NCBI RefSeq assembly: GCF_001013905.1
Contig: NZ_LN831790.1
Location: forward strand, 7,702,001 to 7,766,000
Source of the DNA: Streptomyces leeuwenhoekii
GTDB lineage: Bacteria > Actinomycetota > Actinomycetes > Streptomycetales > Streptomycetaceae
Length of the DNA: 64,000 nt
Direction: 5' to 3'
The position numbers and the translations under genes are program-made. Each line of letters starts with the position of its first letter. Position 1 is the stretch's first letter. The notes under the pieces are model-generated. The model was not told the DNA's origin, made no database searches, and worked only from the letters and a program-made list of their open reading frames with translations. Of the stretch, positions 62,116 through 64,000 are shown in pieces.

Positions 62116-64000
62116 ATGTCCGCACCCCCCTCGCACACGCGCCGGACCCGTCTGCTCGTCCCGTTGCTGCTGCTCCTGACCTGGCTCGTCGTGGGCGGGA
62201 CCCTCGGCCCGTTCGCCGGACGGCTCGGCGAGGTCGCCACCAACGACCAGGCCGCCTTCCTGCCGCGCAGCGCCGAGTCCACCGAGGTCATCGCCGCACA
62301 GCGGGCCTTCCGGCAGGACGAGAGCCTGCCCGCCGTCGTCGTGTGGACCTTCGACGCGGCGGCCCGGGACGGGCAGGGGGCGGCCACCCGGGCCCTCGCC
62401 TCGCTCACCGGCACGCCCGGTGTGGCGGGCCGCCCCTCACCCGCGCTGGTCTCCCGCGACGGTACGGCGCTGCAGGGTGTCGTCCCCCTGCGAACCGACC
62501 TGGGCGACCGGCTGCCCGACGTCCTGGACCGCGTCCGCGACGCCGCCGAGCGGGTACCGGGCGCGACGGTCCACCTGGCCGGGCCCGCCGCTTCCCAGGC
62601 CGACCTCTCCGACGCCTTCGCGGGGATCGACGGACTGCTCCTGGCCGTCGCGCTGGTGACCGTCCTGGTGATCCTGCTGCTCGTCTACCGCAGTGTGCTC
62701 CTGCCGTTCGTCGTCATCCTCGGCGCGGTCTTCGCCCTGGGCCTGGCCTGCGCGATCGTCTACGCGCTCGCCGACCACGGGGCCGTCCGCGTCGACGGCC
62801 AGGTGCAGGGCATCCTCTCCATCCTGGTCATCGGAGCGGCCACCGACTACGCCCTGCTGCTGACCGCCCGCTACCGCGAGGAACTCGGCGTGCGCGGCGA
62901 CCGTTTCGCGGCCGTACGCGCCGCGTTGCGGGAGTCCTGGGGCGCCATCGTGGCCAGCGCCGCCACCGTGGCGCTCGGCCTGCTCGCCCTCCTGCTGAGC
63001 GACCTGACCAACAACCGGGCGCTCGGCCCGGTCGGGGCCATCGGCATCGTCTGCGCCGTACTGAGCGCCCTGACCTTCCTGCCCGCCGTCCTCGTCCTCC
63101 TCGGCCGCGCCGCCTACTGGCCCGCGGGCGCCCGCGCCGCGGGGGAGCGGCCGGGTGTGTGGCACCGCGTCGCGCACCTGGTGGACCGGGCGCCGCGCCG
63201 GGTGTGGGCCGTCGCGCTGGCCTGCCTGCTCGCGGGTGCCGCCTTCGCCCCGTCGCTGACGTCGAAGGGCGTGCCGCTGGACGAGACGTTCGTCGGCGAC
63301 GCGCCGTCCGTGGCGGCGCAGCGCGTCCTCGGTGAGCACTTCCCCGGTGGCGCCGGAAATCCCGCCGTGGTGATCGCGAACGCCGACCGCGCCGAGCAGG
63401 TGGTGGCGGCTGCCCGGGACACCCGGGGCGTGGCCGGTGCCGTGCCCGTCACCGCCTCCGGAGGCCCGGGCGAGGGCGAGCCGCTGACCGTCGGCGGCCG
63501 GGTGCGCATCGACGTCACCCTGCGGGCCGCCGCCGACAGCGACGAGGCCAGGGAGACCGTGGCCCGGCTGCGCGGCGCCCTGCACGCCGTGCCGGGCGCC
63601 GACGCCCTCGTGGGCGGCTACACGGCACAGCGCCACGACACCCTCGAGACGGCCGAGCGGGACCGTACCCTCATCGTCCCGGTCGTCCTCGGCATCATCT
63701 TCGTCATCCTCGTCGGGCTGCTCCGGTCGCTGCTGCTGCCGGCGCTGCTGGTCGTCACCGTGGCGCTGAACTTCCTCGCCACCCTGGGCGTCTCGGCGCT
63801 CGTCTTCCGGCATGTGTTCGGCTTCACGGGAACGGACCCGTCCGTGCCGCTGTACGGTTTCGTGTTCCTGGTCGCGCTGGGGGTGGACTACAACATCTTC
63901 CTGATGTCCCGGGTCAGGGAGGAAGCGCTCGCGCACGGCGTGCGCCGCGGCATCCTGCGGGGGCTCGTCAGCACCGGCGGGGTGATCACGTCGGCGGGTG
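62116..64000 (+). CDS. MMPL-family RND transporter (3' end outside window)
   Basis: The first 628 codons of an exporter of lipids or drugs across the membrane. Visible are an N-terminal membrane helix (LLVPLLLLLTWLVVGG), a periplasmic loop, helices including GIDGLLLAVALVTVLVILLLVY, the proton-relay region GAATDYALLLTARYREEL (near residue 240) and a second half repeating LGVDYNIFLMSRVREE near the window end. The ATG at 62116 has a GGAG site. Expression is probably controlled by the upstream MarR through the operator at 62039. Confidence 0.93.
   Translation, partial: MSAPPSHTRRTRLLVPLLLLLTWLVVGGTLGPFAGRLGEVATNDQAAFLPRSAESTEVIAAQRAFRQDESLPAVVVWTFDAAARDGQGAATRALASLTGTPGVAGRPSPALVSRDGTALQGVVPLRTDLGDRLPDVLDRVRDAAERVPGATVHLAGPAASQADLSDAFAGIDGLLLAVALVTVLVILLLVYRSVLLPFVVILGAVFALGLACAIVYALADHGAVRVDGQVQGILSILVIGAATDYALLLTARYREELGVRGDRFAAVRAALRESWGAIVASAATVALGLLALLLSDLTNNRALGPVGAIGIVCAVLSALTFLPAVLVLLGRAAYWPAGARAAGERPGVWHRVAHLVDRAPRRVWAVALACLLAGAAFAPSLTSKGVPLDETFVGDAPSVAAQRVLGEHFPGGAGNPAVVIANADRAEQVVAAARDTRGVAGAVPVTASGGPGEGEPLTVGGRVRIDVTLRAAADSDEARETVARLRGALHAVPGADALVGGYTAQRHDTLETAERDRTLIVPVVLGIIFVILVGLLRSLLLPALLVVTVALNFLATLGVSALVFRHVFGFTGTDPSVPLYGFVFLVALGVDYNIFLMSRVREEALAHGVRRGILRGLVSTGGVITSAG

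Overview
The window reads as a chromosomal segment of a Streptomyces or a very close actinobacterial relative. Base composition is extremely GC-rich, GTG starts are common, genes within operons are coupled by ATGA/GTGA overlaps, and the families present are typical of streptomycetes: a SigB/SigF-type sigma factor, an ANTAR protein, SpoIIE-type phosphatases, a PucR regulator, DUF3040, an isorenieratene-type crt cluster and an MMPL exporter. No rRNA, tRNA, IS element, prophage or CRISPR array was seen. The mix of orphan metabolic genes, stress proteins and many small regulators looks like accessory chromosome-arm DNA rather than core.

Layout. 1-9.9 kb: the 3' part of glgX, a two-domain VOC protein, an ANTAR protein, a SigB/SigF-like sigma factor, an orphan hemC, a secreted NPP1/NLP protein with an intact GHRHDWE motif, a small ATP-dependent DNA ligase, a 38-bp tandem repeat, and a divergent pair of Fsr-like MFS transporter and AraC regulator. 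9.9-21.5 kb: a PAS-PAS-GAF-SpoIIE-HATPase protein, oxidoreductases and hydrolases (AKR, TauD-like, dienelactone hydrolase), a YciO/Sua5 protein, a PucR regulator with two HTH units, and a TetR-SDR-ADH operon with a clear palindromic operator. 21.5-34 kb: catalase, fructosamine-kinase-like protein, small unknowns, an MFS exporter, an epimerase-like/GT9 pair, hemerythrin, a cyanamide-hydratase-like HD protein coupled to a GlxA-type regulator, and a GH63-like glycosidase.

34-46.4 kb: DoxX, GNAT, a tightly coupled nucleotidyltransferase-BON-metallophosphoesterase operon, a GAF-SpoIIE phosphatase, a coupled ctaD-led operon lacking the other oxidase subunits, and several small membrane or unknown proteins. 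46.6-57.8 kb: a coupled SRPBCC / CrtI-like flavoprotein / SDR operon converging on a carotenoid locus, crtY-crtT-crtU on the minus strand and orf43-crtI-crtB-Rieske on the plus strand. crtE and crtV, expected from described clusters of this type, are not seen, and a Rieske oxygenase lies at the end of the crtIB operon. 57.8-64 kb: DUF2945, a DNA glycosylase-like protein, a DUF2236 oxygenase, an SDR-DUF2867 protein, a MarR regulator with a perfect operator, and an MMPL exporter cut by the window end.

Together the genes suggest a stress and photoprotection region: oxidative defence (catalase, hemerythrin, carotenoids), DNA repair (ligase, glycosylase), general-stress signalling (sigma factor, SpoIIE phosphatases, ANTAR) and export. 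The points most worth follow-up are the carotenoid locus with a Rieske protein but no crtE, the nucleotidyltransferase-BON-phosphoesterase operon, the epimerase that has lost its catalytic Tyr/Lys, and several strong inverted or tandem repeats in intergenic DNA.
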